Shown here piece after piece: positions 8,890 to 17,706 of a stretch of 64,000 nucleotides of DNA. The stretch spans positions 2,123,501-2,187,500 of the forward strand of contig CP138355.1 of assembly GCA_033584155.1 (NCBI GenBank), read 5' to 3'. Within the stretch, counting starts at the first letter, position 1; each line of letters starts with the position of its first letter. Under the pieces are notes generated by a model that was not told the origin of the DNA, did no database searches, and saw only the letters and a list, made by a program, of their open reading frames with translations. The position numbers were made by a program, and so were the translations under genes. Origin of the DNA: Candidatus Electrothrix scaldis. Lineage in GTDB: Bacteria; Desulfobacterota; Desulfobulbia; Desulfobulbales; Desulfobulbaceae.

Positions 8890-9294
8890 TTATGAGAGAG
8901 CCCAGTTCTCAATCTGAAGTCCGGGGATTCGTCTGAATTCCCTTTCATTATTGGTGACCAAGGTCAGCTCTTCGGTCAGGGCCTGGGCCGCTATCAGCAT
9001 ATCAAGCGGACTGATCACCTCTCCTCGTTTTTCCAAATCCGCCCGGATAGCCCCGTAGGTTCTGACGGTCTCGGCAGTATAAGGAAGCAGCTCAAACGGA
9101 GCAAGGAAGGCCTCAAGGTGTTGCTGATTTTCCTCCAGACGTATACTCTTTGCAACCCCGTATTCCAGTTCGGACACGGTTATTACCGAAATTCCAATAT
9201 CGCCGGGTTGGTATTGTTTAAACCTGCTGATGACCGAGGGCGGGCGTTTATTGATGAGATAGATGCAGATATCTGTATCAAGTAAAAAGTTCAT
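8890..9294 (-). CDS. vapC: VapC-type PIN ribonuclease toxin
   Basis: A 134-residue PIN-domain protein. Acidic active-site residues sit in FLLDTDICIYL (Asp at 6 and 8), VSELEYGVA, SPLDMLIAAQAL and TNNEREF, the usual order for VapC/VagD toxins, which cleave tRNA or rRNA when the antitoxin is lost. The antitoxin gene overlaps its start by 17 bp, so the two are translationally coupled. It is one of four toxin-antitoxin modules in the window. Confidence 0.92.
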   Translation of the reverse strand: MNFLLDTDICIYLINKRPPSVISRFKQYQPGDIGISVITVSELEYGVAKSIRLEENQQHLEAFLAPFELLPYTAETVRTYGAIRADLEKRGEVISPLDMLIAAQALTEELTLVTNNEREFRRIPGLQIENWALS

Positions 9295-9526
9295 CCAGTC
9301 CTTCCCGATGCTGCTGTTCCTTTGCCTGATTCCGTTCTGACAGAATGGGCTCCTCGCCCTGAAGAAGCGTTTGCTCCCAGATGTCCCAGACAGACTCTTC
9401 TTTCGGGAGCAGCAGGATACCGGCTCCTGTCCTTTTTATAAAAACCTCTTTGCCTTTGAAACGAAATTCCTTGGGCAGGCGGACAGCCTGACTGCGACCA
9501 TTGGTAAATAATCTTGCTGTTTCCAT
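9278..9526 (-). CDS. vapB: VapB/VagC-type antitoxin
   Basis: An 82-residue antitoxin with an AbrB-like N-terminus (METARLFTNGRSQAVRLPKEF) for DNA binding and an acidic C-terminal tail that would wrap the toxin. A near-perfect ribosome site (AAAGGAGG) precedes the ATG. It overlaps vapC, the standard antitoxin-first order. Autoregulation through the AT-rich promoter at 9570-9598 is expected from the family. Confidence 0.92.
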   Translation of the reverse strand: METARLFTNGRSQAVRLPKEFRFKGKEVFIKRTGAGILLLPKEESVWDIWEQTLLQGEEPILSERNQAKEQQHREGLDELFT

Positions 9527-9569
9527 GTGTATCCTCCTTTTATTTTTTGAGGTAGGGTATATATCAATA

Positions 9570-9598
9570 AATATATATTATATTCCGATAAAGGTCAA
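9570..9598 (-). promoter_or_regulatory. Putative vapBC promoter
   Basis: On the minus strand TTGACC (9593-9598) and TATATT (9570-9575) are 17 bp apart, within a run of alternating A and T that could hold VapB operator sites. Confidence 0.4.
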
Positions 9599-9688
9599 CG
9601 AGCTGAGATCCTATGGTGACGGAGCGCGGTACAACAGGAGTGAATGGTTGCACACCGCATAAAGAAATGCATCTGCTCCTCCTTTCGT

Positions 9689-9717
9689 TTGACACAGAAC
9701 TCAGGCTGCTGTACCAT
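9689..9717 (+). promoter_or_regulatory. Putative promoter for the Phd/PIN module
   Basis: TTGACA at 9689-9694 and TACCAT at 9712-9717 with a 17-bp spacer, about 40 bp before the antitoxin start. Confidence 0.45.
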
Positions 9718-9759
9718 TAAATGGACTTAGCTAAACTTAGTTGCAATAAGGAGCCTGTT

Positions 9760-10017
9760 ATGATTACTGTCAACACACATGAAGCCAAGACAAACCTATC
9801 TAAGCTGCTGACCCTCGTTGCCGAAAAGAATGAGACTATAAAAATATGCAGGAACGGCAAAGTGATGGCGGAACTTGTCCAGCCGAGATCGGGAAAGGCA
9901 TCCCCTGGAGAACTCCCGGTCATTCCCGAACTCACCGGAGTTATCTTCAAAGAGCCTGCCGAGGCCCCGCTGCCGGAGGAATTCTTTCCCGATTATACGC
10001 CCGGAGGAGATGAATAG
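9760..10017 (+). CDS. Phd/YefM-family antitoxin
   Basis: An 85-residue antitoxin. MITVNTHEAKTNLSKLL and IKICRNGKVMAELVQP are the standard Phd/YefM DNA-binding core; the proline-rich acidic C-terminus would bind the toxin. The ATG at 9760 is chosen over 9721 because AAGGAG lies at the right distance and the protein then begins at the conserved MxTVxxxEAK. Its stop codon directly abuts the start of the PIN gene, so translation is coupled. Confidence 0.9.
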   Translation: MITVNTHEAKTNLSKLLTLVAEKNETIKICRNGKVMAELVQPRSGKASPGELPVIPELTGVIFKEPAEAPLPEEFFPDYTPGGDE

Positions 10018-10404
10018 ATGCTCCTGCTGGACACATGCGCCCTGCTGATGCTTGCCGGTCGCCGGGAAGATATTCCTGACAAGGCCATAAAGAAACTTAC
10101 AGCGCAGGCTGACGAACTCTTTATTTCAGCGATATCCTCCTTTGAAATTGTTCTGAAAAACCGACTCGGAAAGCTTATCCTGCCCATGGATGCCGAGGAA
10201 TGGTATTGCAAGGCGGTCGAAGGCTATGCAATAGAAGAGATACCGGTCAGTTCAACTATCGCTATGAAATCAGCATCCCTGCCTTTCCTTCATAAGGATC
10301 CCTGTGACAGGATTATCATTGCCACTGCATTGGAACACAGGATGCCGATTATTACCGCAGATCAGGTTATTCCTCAATATACCGGCATCAAAGTGATTTG
10401 GTAA
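10018..10404 (+). CDS. PIN-domain toxin
   Basis: A 128-residue PIN nuclease partnered with the Phd-type antitoxin just upstream. Acidic residues appear in LLLDTCALL (Asp5), SSFEIVLK (Glu43) and HKDPCDRIIIATALE, with TADQ near the end. The pattern matches the Sll0205-like PIN subgroup often paired with Phd antitoxins. The ATG immediately follows the antitoxin TAG. Confidence 0.9.
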   Translation: MLLLDTCALLMLAGRREDIPDKAIKKLTAQADELFISAISSFEIVLKNRLGKLILPMDAEEWYCKAVEGYAIEEIPVSSTIAMKSASLPFLHKDPCDRIIIATALEHRMPIITADQVIPQYTGIKVIW

Positions 10405-10463
10405 GATCAACAGATTTCCTCTCCGGCACTTTCTTCAGACCCGAGGGCGAATTTATCCTTTAA

Positions 10464-10488
10464 GGTCACGGCATGCCGTGACCCTACC
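10464..10488. repeat. GTAGGG REP-like palindrome overlapping a stop codon
   Basis: GGTCACGGCATGCCGTGACC is a perfect 20-bp palindrome followed by CTACC. Read on the minus strand it is GTAGGG plus palindrome, the same family as at 75-149, 50912 and 62845. The TAG inside GTAGGG is the stop codon of the NACHT gene. Confidence 0.7.
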
Positions 10489-13102
10489 CCTCCTTCTTTT
10501 CCAGGATGGTGCCTGTGAGAACAGCACCGTCTAAGTCCGCTCCCTCTAAATTGGCCACTTCCAGCTTCGCTGCTTGCAAATTAGCTAAACGAAGGTCTGC
10601 ACCCTTGAGATTTGCTCCTGCAAGATTTGCCTCCCGTAAATTGACTTGAGCAACCATCGCTCTTTCAAAATTTACTCCGCTCAAATTTGCTCCTACAAAA
10701 TTTGAAGTATGCAATACGGTGCCTTCAAGACTAGACATGGCAAAGTTTGCCTGAAAGAAATCCAGCCCTTCAAGAGTATAGCCGGATAAATCCAAAAATC
10801 CCAGATAGCCTGCACGCACACTCATTCCTCTCAATCGCCCAAACCATTCCCCAAAGGCTCTATCCGACTCCAGTGCCAGCCTTGAAATTTGCTTAGTCAG
10901 TTCCGCAATATGAAAATGGACGGCCAGCAATGCATCTTCCGCATTTCGGGCCAAGCGAAGGTGCTCCTTAAAGCCTTTGCTCAAGAACGCATCAGGAAAA
11001 GGCAGGCCCTGGTTAATGGTGTAACTGAGCAGTTCCCGCACCATAGCCTGTAAGGCTCGCAGCTCCTCTTTCGTCATGGCCCGGAACTCATTGCTGATAA
11101 AGCGCAGCAGGTCTTTGTCCATCTCTGTGACCGCAGAAAAGCCGGTCCAGTGCTGCAAGGCCTCCTTTTCCGACCAGCCGTCATCCGGGTCTTCCTGCCG
11201 CCGTCTGCGTTGCTTCTCCATCTGCCGCAAAACCCGGACAATACGCAGGGCTGTCAGGTATTCACCAAAGCTCTTATGGGTGAACTCAAAGGTCGGGTCG
11301 CCGTCCTGGCGGCTGTCGCTCTGCCGGAAGTAGAAGGCGGTGAGCAGGCGGGTCACGCCTGCCTTGGCCCCTTCTTGGAATCGCTCCAAATAGCGTTCAA
11401 TGCCGCCTGACTTGCACTTTTTCCGAATCCCGGCAACCGTGGCCGTGCGCCCGTCCCCATGCCAGACCGCCAGGGCGATTTCTTCCAAGACCCGGATGAA
11501 GTCTTTCTCATCCAGCCCGCCCGTGCAGGCACTCACCCGTCCGCCGTCTTCGTACTGGCGGCAATAGACTTTATTGATTAGATGAGCATAAATTTCATTC
11601 AGTGTGGTCTCATCGGTAAACGTGAATTTCTCACTGTCATAGCTGAGAGCGACCAGATAATTGAGCAGGGGCTGGGCCGTGATCTCAGCCAGATGCTCCC
11701 GCGCCAGCTCCGCAGGCAGGCCCGCATAGCCCTTGCCCGCAGCCGCGCCGTACTGTTGCCACCATAGCTGCCGCTGATCACACTCAAGCAGCCTGGCCGG
11801 GTCTTCGTATTCCTCACGCTCCTCTTCCGCAACAAAATAGGGCAGAACATGCGTTATCTGCCGGTGCTCGCGCAGCTTGGCCGCCACCTCCTGCACCGCG
11901 ATGGTCCGCCCGGTGATAATGACCTGCCGGTGCAGGCCCTGGCTCTTATATTCTTGGATGCGGCGCAGCACTTCATCAACAAAGTTATTGGCGACTTCCG
12001 AGGCGGCCTTGCCCTGCAAAGCCAGTTCGTCCAGGCCGTCAAAGATGAGCAGGAGCCGGTCTTTGCCCTCTTTGGCAGCCAGCGGATTGCCGGACAGGAA
12101 ACGGTTGTTCCTGATATGGCTCTCCATTGCATCGGTCAGACTGGCTGTCGCATCAAAGAGATGCAGGGGGATATACAGGCAGGAGATGTCGGTTTCCCTG
12201 GCGATCCGGGCGGCGAATATCTTGGCAAAGGTGGACTTGCCCGAACCCGGCCCGCCGCTGATGAAACGCACTGCCGGGCCTGCCGCGAAGTTGTCCAGCC
12301 AGCTGCGGAACTCGCTTTCCAGATCAACCACGATCCGTTTGGCCGCATCTCGCTGCGGCGCAAGCTCCGGGCCCCGCTCCTCGTCCTGCTCCTTTTCCTC
12401 GTAATATCCCCGCAACGGCACATAGACCTTATCCACACCGAATGCCTCGGCAAACATCCGGTCGCTGACCTGGCGTTGCAGCCATTGCTTATAGAGCTGC
12501 CAGCTCAGGACGTCGTCTGTGGCGCGGGTGAAGGGGCTGTCGAAATGCTGCTTCAGCTCGGCATAGTCCTGCGGGGCCTTGCGCCATGTTTCATGGAGGG
12601 CAAAGACAAAGTAATCCGGCAGGCGGCAGGCGATCTGCTCGGCATCTGTCTGCTTGGCACCCAGTCCTTGCAGCCAGGCAGCTACAGGCTCTTGCAAATC
12701 CTTGAGCAGCGGCAGCTCGCCGGGCCGGTCAAAGAACTCCGGGGTAATGGTCACCTCGGCCCGGCCCATTTGCTCTTCAAAACGGGTGGAAAGGGCTTTG
12801 AGCTGTTCTTCATCAGGGCGATTGCGGAACAGGTCAGAGGAGTTCTTCACCAAATCAAAAAGAGCGGCTGCCAGGGAGCGGTATATTAATAACCAGGCCA
12901 GATCGCCGGGCTTCCTGGCCAGACCAAGTGCATCCAGGGTGTCCACGGCAGCCGAGCCTAAGTCACTCCAATCTTGGCACACCCCTTCGATCACCATCTT
13001 GCCGATACCTTGCAGAAACTTCCTCGGTTCAAGACTGATGTCCTTGTTCCAGACAGAAACCGGCCTGCTGATATTGAGTCCGTTCTCAGAAAGTTCGTTC
13101 AT
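10484..13102 (-). CDS. NACHT-type STAND NTPase with pentapeptide repeats
   Basis: An 872-residue signalling NTPase. Residues 1-270 form an N-terminal helical region without a recognised enzyme domain. The Walker A GGPGSGKST is at 283-291 and the Walker B LLLIFDGLDEL at about 350-360, the DGLDE form typical of NACHT. A helical middle region includes EFTHKSFGEYLTALRI near 620. Residues about 770-868 are pentapeptide repeats of the A(N/D)L type (ANLAGANLKGADL). Such proteins are sensors, and several bacterial NACHT proteins are antiphage. It starts 6 bp after ubiE, so it may be read from the menaquinone operon promoter. No separate effector gene is visible next to it. Confidence 0.85.
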   Translation of the reverse strand: MNELSENGLNISRPVSVWNKDISLEPRKFLQGIGKMVIEGVCQDWSDLGSAAVDTLDALGLARKPGDLAWLLIYRSLAAALFDLVKNSSDLFRNRPDEEQLKALSTRFEEQMGRAEVTITPEFFDRPGELPLLKDLQEPVAAWLQGLGAKQTDAEQIACRLPDYFVFALHETWRKAPQDYAELKQHFDSPFTRATDDVLSWQLYKQWLQRQVSDRMFAEAFGVDKVYVPLRGYYEEKEQDEERGPELAPQRDAAKRIVVDLESEFRSWLDNFAAGPAVRFISGGPGSGKSTFAKIFAARIARETDISCLYIPLHLFDATASLTDAMESHIRNNRFLSGNPLAAKEGKDRLLLIFDGLDELALQGKAASEVANNFVDEVLRRIQEYKSQGLHRQVIITGRTIAVQEVAAKLREHRQITHVLPYFVAEEEREEYEDPARLLECDQRQLWWQQYGAAAGKGYAGLPAELAREHLAEITAQPLLNYLVALSYDSEKFTFTDETTLNEIYAHLINKVYCRQYEDGGRVSACTGGLDEKDFIRVLEEIALAVWHGDGRTATVAGIRKKCKSGGIERYLERFQEGAKAGVTRLLTAFYFRQSDSRQDGDPTFEFTHKSFGEYLTALRIVRVLRQMEKQRRRRQEDPDDGWSEKEALQHWTGFSAVTEMDKDLLRFISNEFRAMTKEELRALQAMVRELLSYTINQGLPFPDAFLSKGFKEHLRLARNAEDALLAVHFHIAELTKQISRLALESDRAFGEWFGRLRGMSVRAGYLGFLDLSGYTLEGLDFFQANFAMSSLEGTVLHTSNFVGANLSGVNFERAMVAQVNLREANLAGANLKGADLRLANLQAAKLEVANLEGADLDGAVLTGTILEKKEG

Positions 13103-13108
13103 GATCTA

Positions 13109-13882
13109 TCACCTGCCTCCCGGTGGTTTTATCCCTCTATAGATTGAAACAATCCCCAAGGTCAGCTGTTTGCGCTCCACCGCAGTGAAGCCCGCCTCCC
13201 GCATCATGGTAAGCAGCTCCTCTGGTTCATAAAACAAAGCAATGGATTGGGCAAGATATTTGTATGCCTCTCTGTTTTCTGCACAGACTCCGGCGATGCA
13301 GGGCATGATATGATGGAGATAGTAGGTGTAGAAGGGCTTAAATAGCCTATTGGTGGGACGGGAAAATTCCAGGATCAGCAATCTGCCTCCGGGACGAAGA
13401 ACCCGGTGGATCTCGGCCAGGCCCTGTCGGCGGTTGACAAGGTTGCGGAGGCCGAAGGCCACAGTACAGCCGCTGAAGATGTTCCCACCTGCCGGAATCG
13501 CCTCACCATCTCCGCAGATGGGGAAGATCCTTGATAGATACGGATCATCCTCCAGCTTTTTCACCCCGGCTTTAAGCATGTTCTCGCAGAAATCCAGAGC
13601 ATAAATGTGCCGGTCCGGCGCCTGGCGGGCAAGTTCCCTGGACATGGACAGGGTTCCGGCGCAGAGGTCCAGTATCGGACCTTCCGGGATATCGCGGAGC
13701 GAACGGGCAGTGCGCCGGCGCCAGCAGCGGTCTAACAGCAGGGAGAGCAGGCCGTTCAGGAAATCATAGCGATGGCTGATAGAGGCGAAGGTCCGGCGCA
13801 CATGCTCCTTTCTTTCATCCTGAGAGGCCGTGAGTATGCAGAGGTCAGAGGAGGGGGCAAGAGAGCAGGACCTGTTAATCAT
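13109..13882 (-). CDS. ubiE: Demethylmenaquinone methyltransferase
   Basis: A 257-residue class I SAM methyltransferase performing the last step of menaquinone synthesis. Landmarks are FASISHRYDFLNGLLSLLLD near residue 33, ILDLCAGTL (SAM loop), LDFCENML, FGLRNLVNRRQGLAEIHRVL and LLILEFSRP. All are UbiE/MenG signatures. The start overlaps the mqnA stop by ATGA, showing tight coupling. The N-terminal 25 residues are not conserved and could reflect an early start. Confidence 0.92.
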   Translation of the reverse strand: MINRSCSLAPSSDLCILTASQDERKEHVRRTFASISHRYDFLNGLLSLLLDRCWRRRTARSLRDIPEGPILDLCAGTLSMSRELARQAPDRHIYALDFCENMLKAGVKKLEDDPYLSRIFPICGDGEAIPAGGNIFSGCTVAFGLRNLVNRRQGLAEIHRVLRPGGRLLILEFSRPTNRLFKPFYTYYLHHIMPCIAGVCAENREAYKYLAQSIALFYEPEELLTMMREAGFTAVERKQLTLGIVSIYRGIKPPGGR

Positions 13883-14709
13883 GAAAAAATTTTCAGGGGC
13901 AGTGCCTTCTCTGATGCCGCCCCGTGCTGAATCAGGCGACTGAAGAATTCTTCCAGGGCCGCGAGCTTTGCCGGGCCGAGGTTATATTCTATCGCCTGGA
14001 GATAGGCAAGGCAGGCGCTCGGGTCCATAGGGATACGGCGGGCTGCCCGCTCGGCAATCTCCGGCAGACGTTGGCTTCCCTGATCACGACAGGAGAGCAG
14101 GGTTTGGTGCAGCTCCCGCACGCCCTCTTCGTCCCTTGCCAGTAACTCCTCGCGCACGGCGCAGACTGAAAAGACAAAGGGCAGGCCGGTCTGCTGGTGC
14201 CAGAATTCGGCCAGATCGATATGGACCGGATAGGGTGAGTCTTTAGCTGTTGCCAGGCGCAGGGCCTCGTCGCCGATGGCGAGCACGGCTGCGGGTTCGT
14301 CCTGTGGGGCGGGCTCGGCAAAGATCTCTCCCCGGCTGTACTGGGGTCTGACCTTGAAAAAATCCTCCAGGATGATACGCAGGAGCCAGACCGAAGTGTC
14401 GGACTGACCGGTCATGAGCACCTGCTTGCCATCCAACTGTTCCGGCGGAACTGAGGAAAACATGAACACGCTGCCCACCGGCCCTGTGGCGGAAATAGAA
14501 AGATCCGCCATGATCCGGTACTGCTCCGGGCGGGCCGCATACTCGTAGCAGGAGACAAAGCCGAGGTCCAGCTCTCCGGCTGCCAGCAACGTATTAAGCC
14601 GGGCAGGCGGTGCCTCGGTCACGGACCAGTCCGGGCGCTGCACCTGTTCCTTCCAGATCTCGTAGATCGGTGCGGTGTTAATGTAATTCACCATGCCGAA
14701 ATGTATCAT
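13879..14709 (-). CDS. mqnA: Chorismate dehydratase MqnA
   Basis: MqnA converts chorismate to 3-enolpyruvyl-benzoate, the first step of the futalosine menaquinone pathway. The 276-residue periplasmic-binding-like fold starts MIHFGMVNYINTAPIY, the family hallmark. It carries LDLGFVSCYEYA, VFMFSSVPPEQL, VLMTGQSDTSVWLLRIIL and VLAIGDEAL. The ATG at 14709 is chosen because GAGGAA lies upstream and the frame then begins at the conserved motif; the longer frame to 14790 overlaps the deaminase gene. Order is deaminase, mqnA, ubiE on the minus strand. Confidence 0.94.
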   Translation of the reverse strand: MIHFGMVNYINTAPIYEIWKEQVQRPDWSVTEAPPARLNTLLAAGELDLGFVSCYEYAARPEQYRIMADLSISATGPVGSVFMFSSVPPEQLDGKQVLMTGQSDTSVWLLRIILEDFFKVRPQYSRGEIFAEPAPQDEPAAVLAIGDEALRLATAKDSPYPVHIDLAEFWHQQTGLPFVFSVCAVREELLARDEEGVRELHQTLLSCRDQGSQRLPEIAERAARRIPMDPSACLAYLQAIEYNLGPAKLAALEEFFSRLIQHGAASEKALPLKIFS

Positions 14710-14743
14710 TGTGTTCCTCGTTATTGCTGATCGTTGTTGCTCA

Positions 14744-15961
14744 TTATAGGAGCTGAGCTGCTGCCTGAGGAGTATGAACCAGATAGGCATGGAGTTGGTG
14801 TCTGCCCTGGAGAGAGTCCGTTGTTCGGACTGCCAATATCCTGGCCTCCTTTCCCGCTTCCAGGGAACCCAGCTGTTTATCCAGCCCCAGGGCTTCGGCC
14901 CCGCCTAATGTTGCCATGCGCAGGATATTCGCCGGATCAACAGTGGGGTGTTCTTCTGCCAGCAGGCGCATCTCCCGCCAGATAGAGAGCTCGGGATTAC
15001 TGGTCAGGCTATCCGTGCCCAAGGCGGGCAGGAGGCCTTTGCGTAAGTAGTTCTCCACCGGGGCTGTGCCTACGCCGAGATAGCGATTACTGCCTGGGCA
15101 GAGGCAGACCTTGGCCCCGGTTTCCGCGAGCAGATCCATCTCCTGCTCTGTCACATGGATACAATGCACACAGAGTGTCTGCCTGTCAAGCAGACCATGC
15201 TGATGGAGATAGGAGACAGCACCCTTGCTGTTCGAGCCAGTGGGCTGGAAACTCCCGTCCCAGAAGCCACGCTCTTCCAGGAAGTCTCGCATTGCTCCTG
15301 TACCTTGGCTGATTAGGTCGTGCTCAGCAAGGGATTCCGCAACATGGATAGAAAAAACCTGCTGTGCTGCTCTGGCCTTTTGCCTTAGTGCCTGCAAGAG
15401 GTCAAGATGGGTGGAATAGGGGGCATGGGCGGTGCAGGTCTGGGCTGTTTCTTGGTTCAAGGCAGCGAGCAGATCAGGGACGTTTGCTGCCCGAAGGCCG
15501 AGATATTCCTTGAGGCAGAGGAGCTGACCTTGAAATTCCTGAACCAACTCCTGGGTGAAGCCGGTGTTAGAGATATCTGCGATGGCGACCACGCCTTGGG
15601 CCTGCTGCTGGGTAAGGGCGGCACGGGCTGCATCCAGGATGGTGTCCTTATCCGCATTTACTTTCATTCGTTTCGCCAGCATATGGCCGATCCAGCCGGG
15701 AAAGCTGGCAGGGGCAGGTTCCTGAGAAAGATAAGCAAGATGGGAGAGCTCCAGGTGGGTGTGGGCGTTAATCAGGCCGGGCATGAGCACGGTCTCGGGA
15801 TGATCAATGATCTCTGCGCCTGGATAACTTCGGGTTACCTGCTTGCAATCGCCGATGTCAAGGATTCGGCCTGCCCGCACCGCAAGACCACCATCGGCAA
15901 TGGGCGGGTGGCTTATGGGGAGCAACCAGGGCGCGCGATGGATGATGAGTCGGTCTGTCAC
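14744..15961 (-). CDS. mqnX: Aminodeoxyfutalosine deaminase (amidohydrolase)
   Basis: A 405-residue metal-dependent amidohydrolase. Metal ligands are visible in GLINAHTHLELSH (HxH near residue 66), SIHVAES, VHCIHV and LGTDSLTSN. The family includes S-adenosylhomocysteine/MTA deaminases. Its position, overlapping mqnC by 4 bp and followed by mqnA, supports the 6-amino-6-deoxyfutalosine deaminase role that turns aminofutalosine into futalosine. The exact substrate is inferred from context. mqnE and mqnD/mqnB are not present in the window. Confidence 0.85.
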   Translation of the reverse strand: MTDRLIIHRAPWLLPISHPPIADGGLAVRAGRILDIGDCKQVTRSYPGAEIIDHPETVLMPGLINAHTHLELSHLAYLSQEPAPASFPGWIGHMLAKRMKVNADKDTILDAARAALTQQQAQGVVAIADISNTGFTQELVQEFQGQLLCLKEYLGLRAANVPDLLAALNQETAQTCTAHAPYSTHLDLLQALRQKARAAQQVFSIHVAESLAEHDLISQGTGAMRDFLEERGFWDGSFQPTGSNSKGAVSYLHQHGLLDRQTLCVHCIHVTEQEMDLLAETGAKVCLCPGSNRYLGVGTAPVENYLRKGLLPALGTDSLTSNPELSIWREMRLLAEEHPTVDPANILRMATLGGAEALGLDKQLGSLEAGKEARILAVRTTDSLQGRHQLHAYLVHTPQAAAQLL

Positions 15962-17052
15962 TGTTTTGTTTTTTGTCCGACCGGGGTGTAGTCCATGAGT
16001 CGTTGTTGCGGAGTGAAGCCCGCATCCGTGACCAAGTGCCGGATCTCCTGCTCGGACAGGCGGAAATGCACCCCTGCGGCGGCGACCACGTTCTCCTCAA
16101 TCATGGTGGAGCCGAAATCATTGGCCCCGAAGAAGAGGGAGAGCTGGGCTATCTTCGGCCCCTGGGTGACCCAGGAAGCCTGCACATTGGCAAAATTATC
16201 AAGAAAGATGCGGCTCAGGGCCAGCGTGCGCAGATAGGCAAAGGCAGAGGCTTTGGTCATGCCCTGCTCTTTCTGGATGGCCTCGGCTAGGGCGGTGTTG
16301 TCGGGCTGGAAGGGCCAGGGGATAAAGGCGGTAAAGCCGCCAGTGCGGTCCTGGAGGTCACGCAGACGTTGCAGATGCTCCAGTCGCTCCTCCCAGGTCT
16401 CGATATGACCGAACATCATAGTGGCCGTGGTGCGCATTCCTACATTATGGGCTGTCTCCATGACGGCAATCCACTCGTCAGCTGAGCATTTGCGCGGGGC
16501 CAACTGCTGCCGGACCCGGTCGGAGAGGATCTCGGCTCCACCACCGGGAATGGAATCCAGGCCAGCTGCCATGAGTCGCTCCAGCACCGCCTGCACGGAC
16601 AGGCCTGAGATCTCCGCAAAATGGCAGACCTCTGGCGGGGAGAACCCGTGGATATGAATGCCGGTTGCCTTCATGAAACGGAGCATATCTTCGTAGAACT
16701 CCAGGGGTAGATCCGGGTGAAGTCCACCCTGAAGGAGAATCTGGGTGCCGCCCAGTTCCTGGGTCTCGTGGATCTTTTGTAATAGCTCCTCTTTGCTCAG
16801 TACCTTGCCCTCGGGGGCTTCTGGGGCTTTATAAAACGCGCAGAATGTACAGGCTGAGATGCAGATATCAGTGTAGTTGATATTGCGGTCAATGACATAG
16901 GTGACCACGGGTTCCGGGTGGAGCCTTTTGCGCACGGCATTGGCCATGAACCCCAGTTGGTAGAGGTCGGCTTTGTCGGCAAGGAGAAGAAACTCTTCGC
17001 CGGAGATACGCTCCCCGGCTGTGACTTTATCTGCTATCTGCTGCATGATCAT
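15958..17052 (-). CDS. mqnC: Cyclic dehypoxanthinyl futalosine synthase MqnC
   Basis: A radical-SAM enzyme of about 364 residues that cyclises dehypoxanthinyl futalosine. The Cx3Cx2C cluster motif CISACTFC follows VIDRNINYTDI. Further MqnC landmarks are QGGLHPDLPLEFYEDMLR, FSPPEVCHFAE, GLDSIPGGGAEIL, TATMMFGHIET and GGFTAFIPWPFQP. These distinguish it from MqnE. The ATG at 17052 or 17046 is uncertain as no ribosome site is clear. It heads the minus-strand operon mqnC, mqnX, mqnA, ubiE and the NACHT gene, with a promoter candidate at 17145-17173. Confidence 0.93.
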   Translation of the reverse strand: MIMQQIADKVTAGERISGEEFLLLADKADLYQLGFMANAVRKRLHPEPVVTYVIDRNINYTDICISACTFCAFYKAPEAPEGKVLSKEELLQKIHETQELGGTQILLQGGLHPDLPLEFYEDMLRFMKATGIHIHGFSPPEVCHFAEISGLSVQAVLERLMAAGLDSIPGGGAEILSDRVRQQLAPRKCSADEWIAVMETAHNVGMRTTATMMFGHIETWEERLEHLQRLRDLQDRTGGFTAFIPWPFQPDNTALAEAIQKEQGMTKASAFAYLRTLALSRIFLDNFANVQASWVTQGPKIAQLSLFFGANDFGSTMIEENVVAAAGVHFRLSEQEIRHLVTDAGFTPQQRLMDYTPVGQKTKQ

Positions 17053-17144
17053 TTGCAATGGGTGTGGGCGGTATCTGTTCAGGTATTCTTTGTTGCGTAC
17101 CTGATGTGAACATCGGACATGGGTGAATGAAAAAAGTAGGCAAA

Positions 17145-17173
17145 TAGATATCAGGATCTGCTCGTTCTGTCAA
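17145..17173 (-). promoter_or_regulatory. Putative promoter of the mqn operon
   Basis: Minus-strand TTGACA (17168-17173) and TATCTA (17145-17150) are exactly 17 bp apart and lie about 95 bp before mqnC. Confidence 0.5.
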
Positions 17174-17677
17174 ATTTTGAGGCTTCTGAAAAAAAATTCT
17201 GATTTTGTAAGATAAAAGATTGTTTTTTGCAAAATTGAAATTATGAGAATAGTTGGCGGAATTGCATAGCTGAAGTATACGACAGTGTGGTTTTTGTGCT
17301 GTGTTTGTCAACAAAAATGTTGATTTTTGCTAACCAATTTTGTAGCTTCTCTTTTGTTGTTAACAGATTTTTAACAAACTAAACATACTGTAAATGATAT
17401 GCAGTTTGTTCTGTCGGTTGCCTTTTTTGTAGTTTTTTCAAAGGGAACGTAGCTGTGGATGCTTGATAACTTTGTCCCCTCCTCTTTTTATATTAGGATG
17501 ATATATATATTATTACAATTTTGTTGATAGAAGAAGGCTTGTTGCATAAGTTGCTCGGCCCGACATTTCTATGGGATCTTTTTCTATCGCTAGGGCAGGG
17601 AAGGGGAAACGATTATGTTTCGCTCAGTCCTAGTTGATTATTATTGGTTTATTATTGGCTTTTTAAAATATTTTTTG

Positions 17678-17686
17678 TGCTATAAC
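17678..17686 (+). promoter_or_regulatory. Putative extended -10 promoter
   Basis: TGCTATAAC fits an extended -10 element 20 bp before the ATG at 17707. TGGAGGT at about 17691 is the ribosome site. The leader would be very short. Confidence 0.35.
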
Positions 17687-17706
17687 TTGCTGGAGGTACA
17701 CATATT

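Larger units (their letters stand above)
17059..17706. other. Divergent intergenic region, AT-rich
   Basis: 648 bp between mqnC and the 393-residue protein. It holds one promoter candidate for each side (17145-17173 minus, 17678-17686 plus). The rest is AT-rich with several GTTAACA/TTAACA stretches. No convincing gene, RNA or long repeat was seen. Confidence 0.5.

Noticed and set aside
11849-12889. 346-residue plus-strand open frame antisense to the NACHT gene
   Set aside because: The minus-strand frame carries intact Walker motifs and pentapeptide repeats; the plus-strand translation is low-complexity with no recognisable domain.
15407-15991. 194-residue plus-strand open frame opposite the deaminase
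   Set aside because: Shadow of the amidohydrolase, which has metal-binding motifs and tight operon overlaps.
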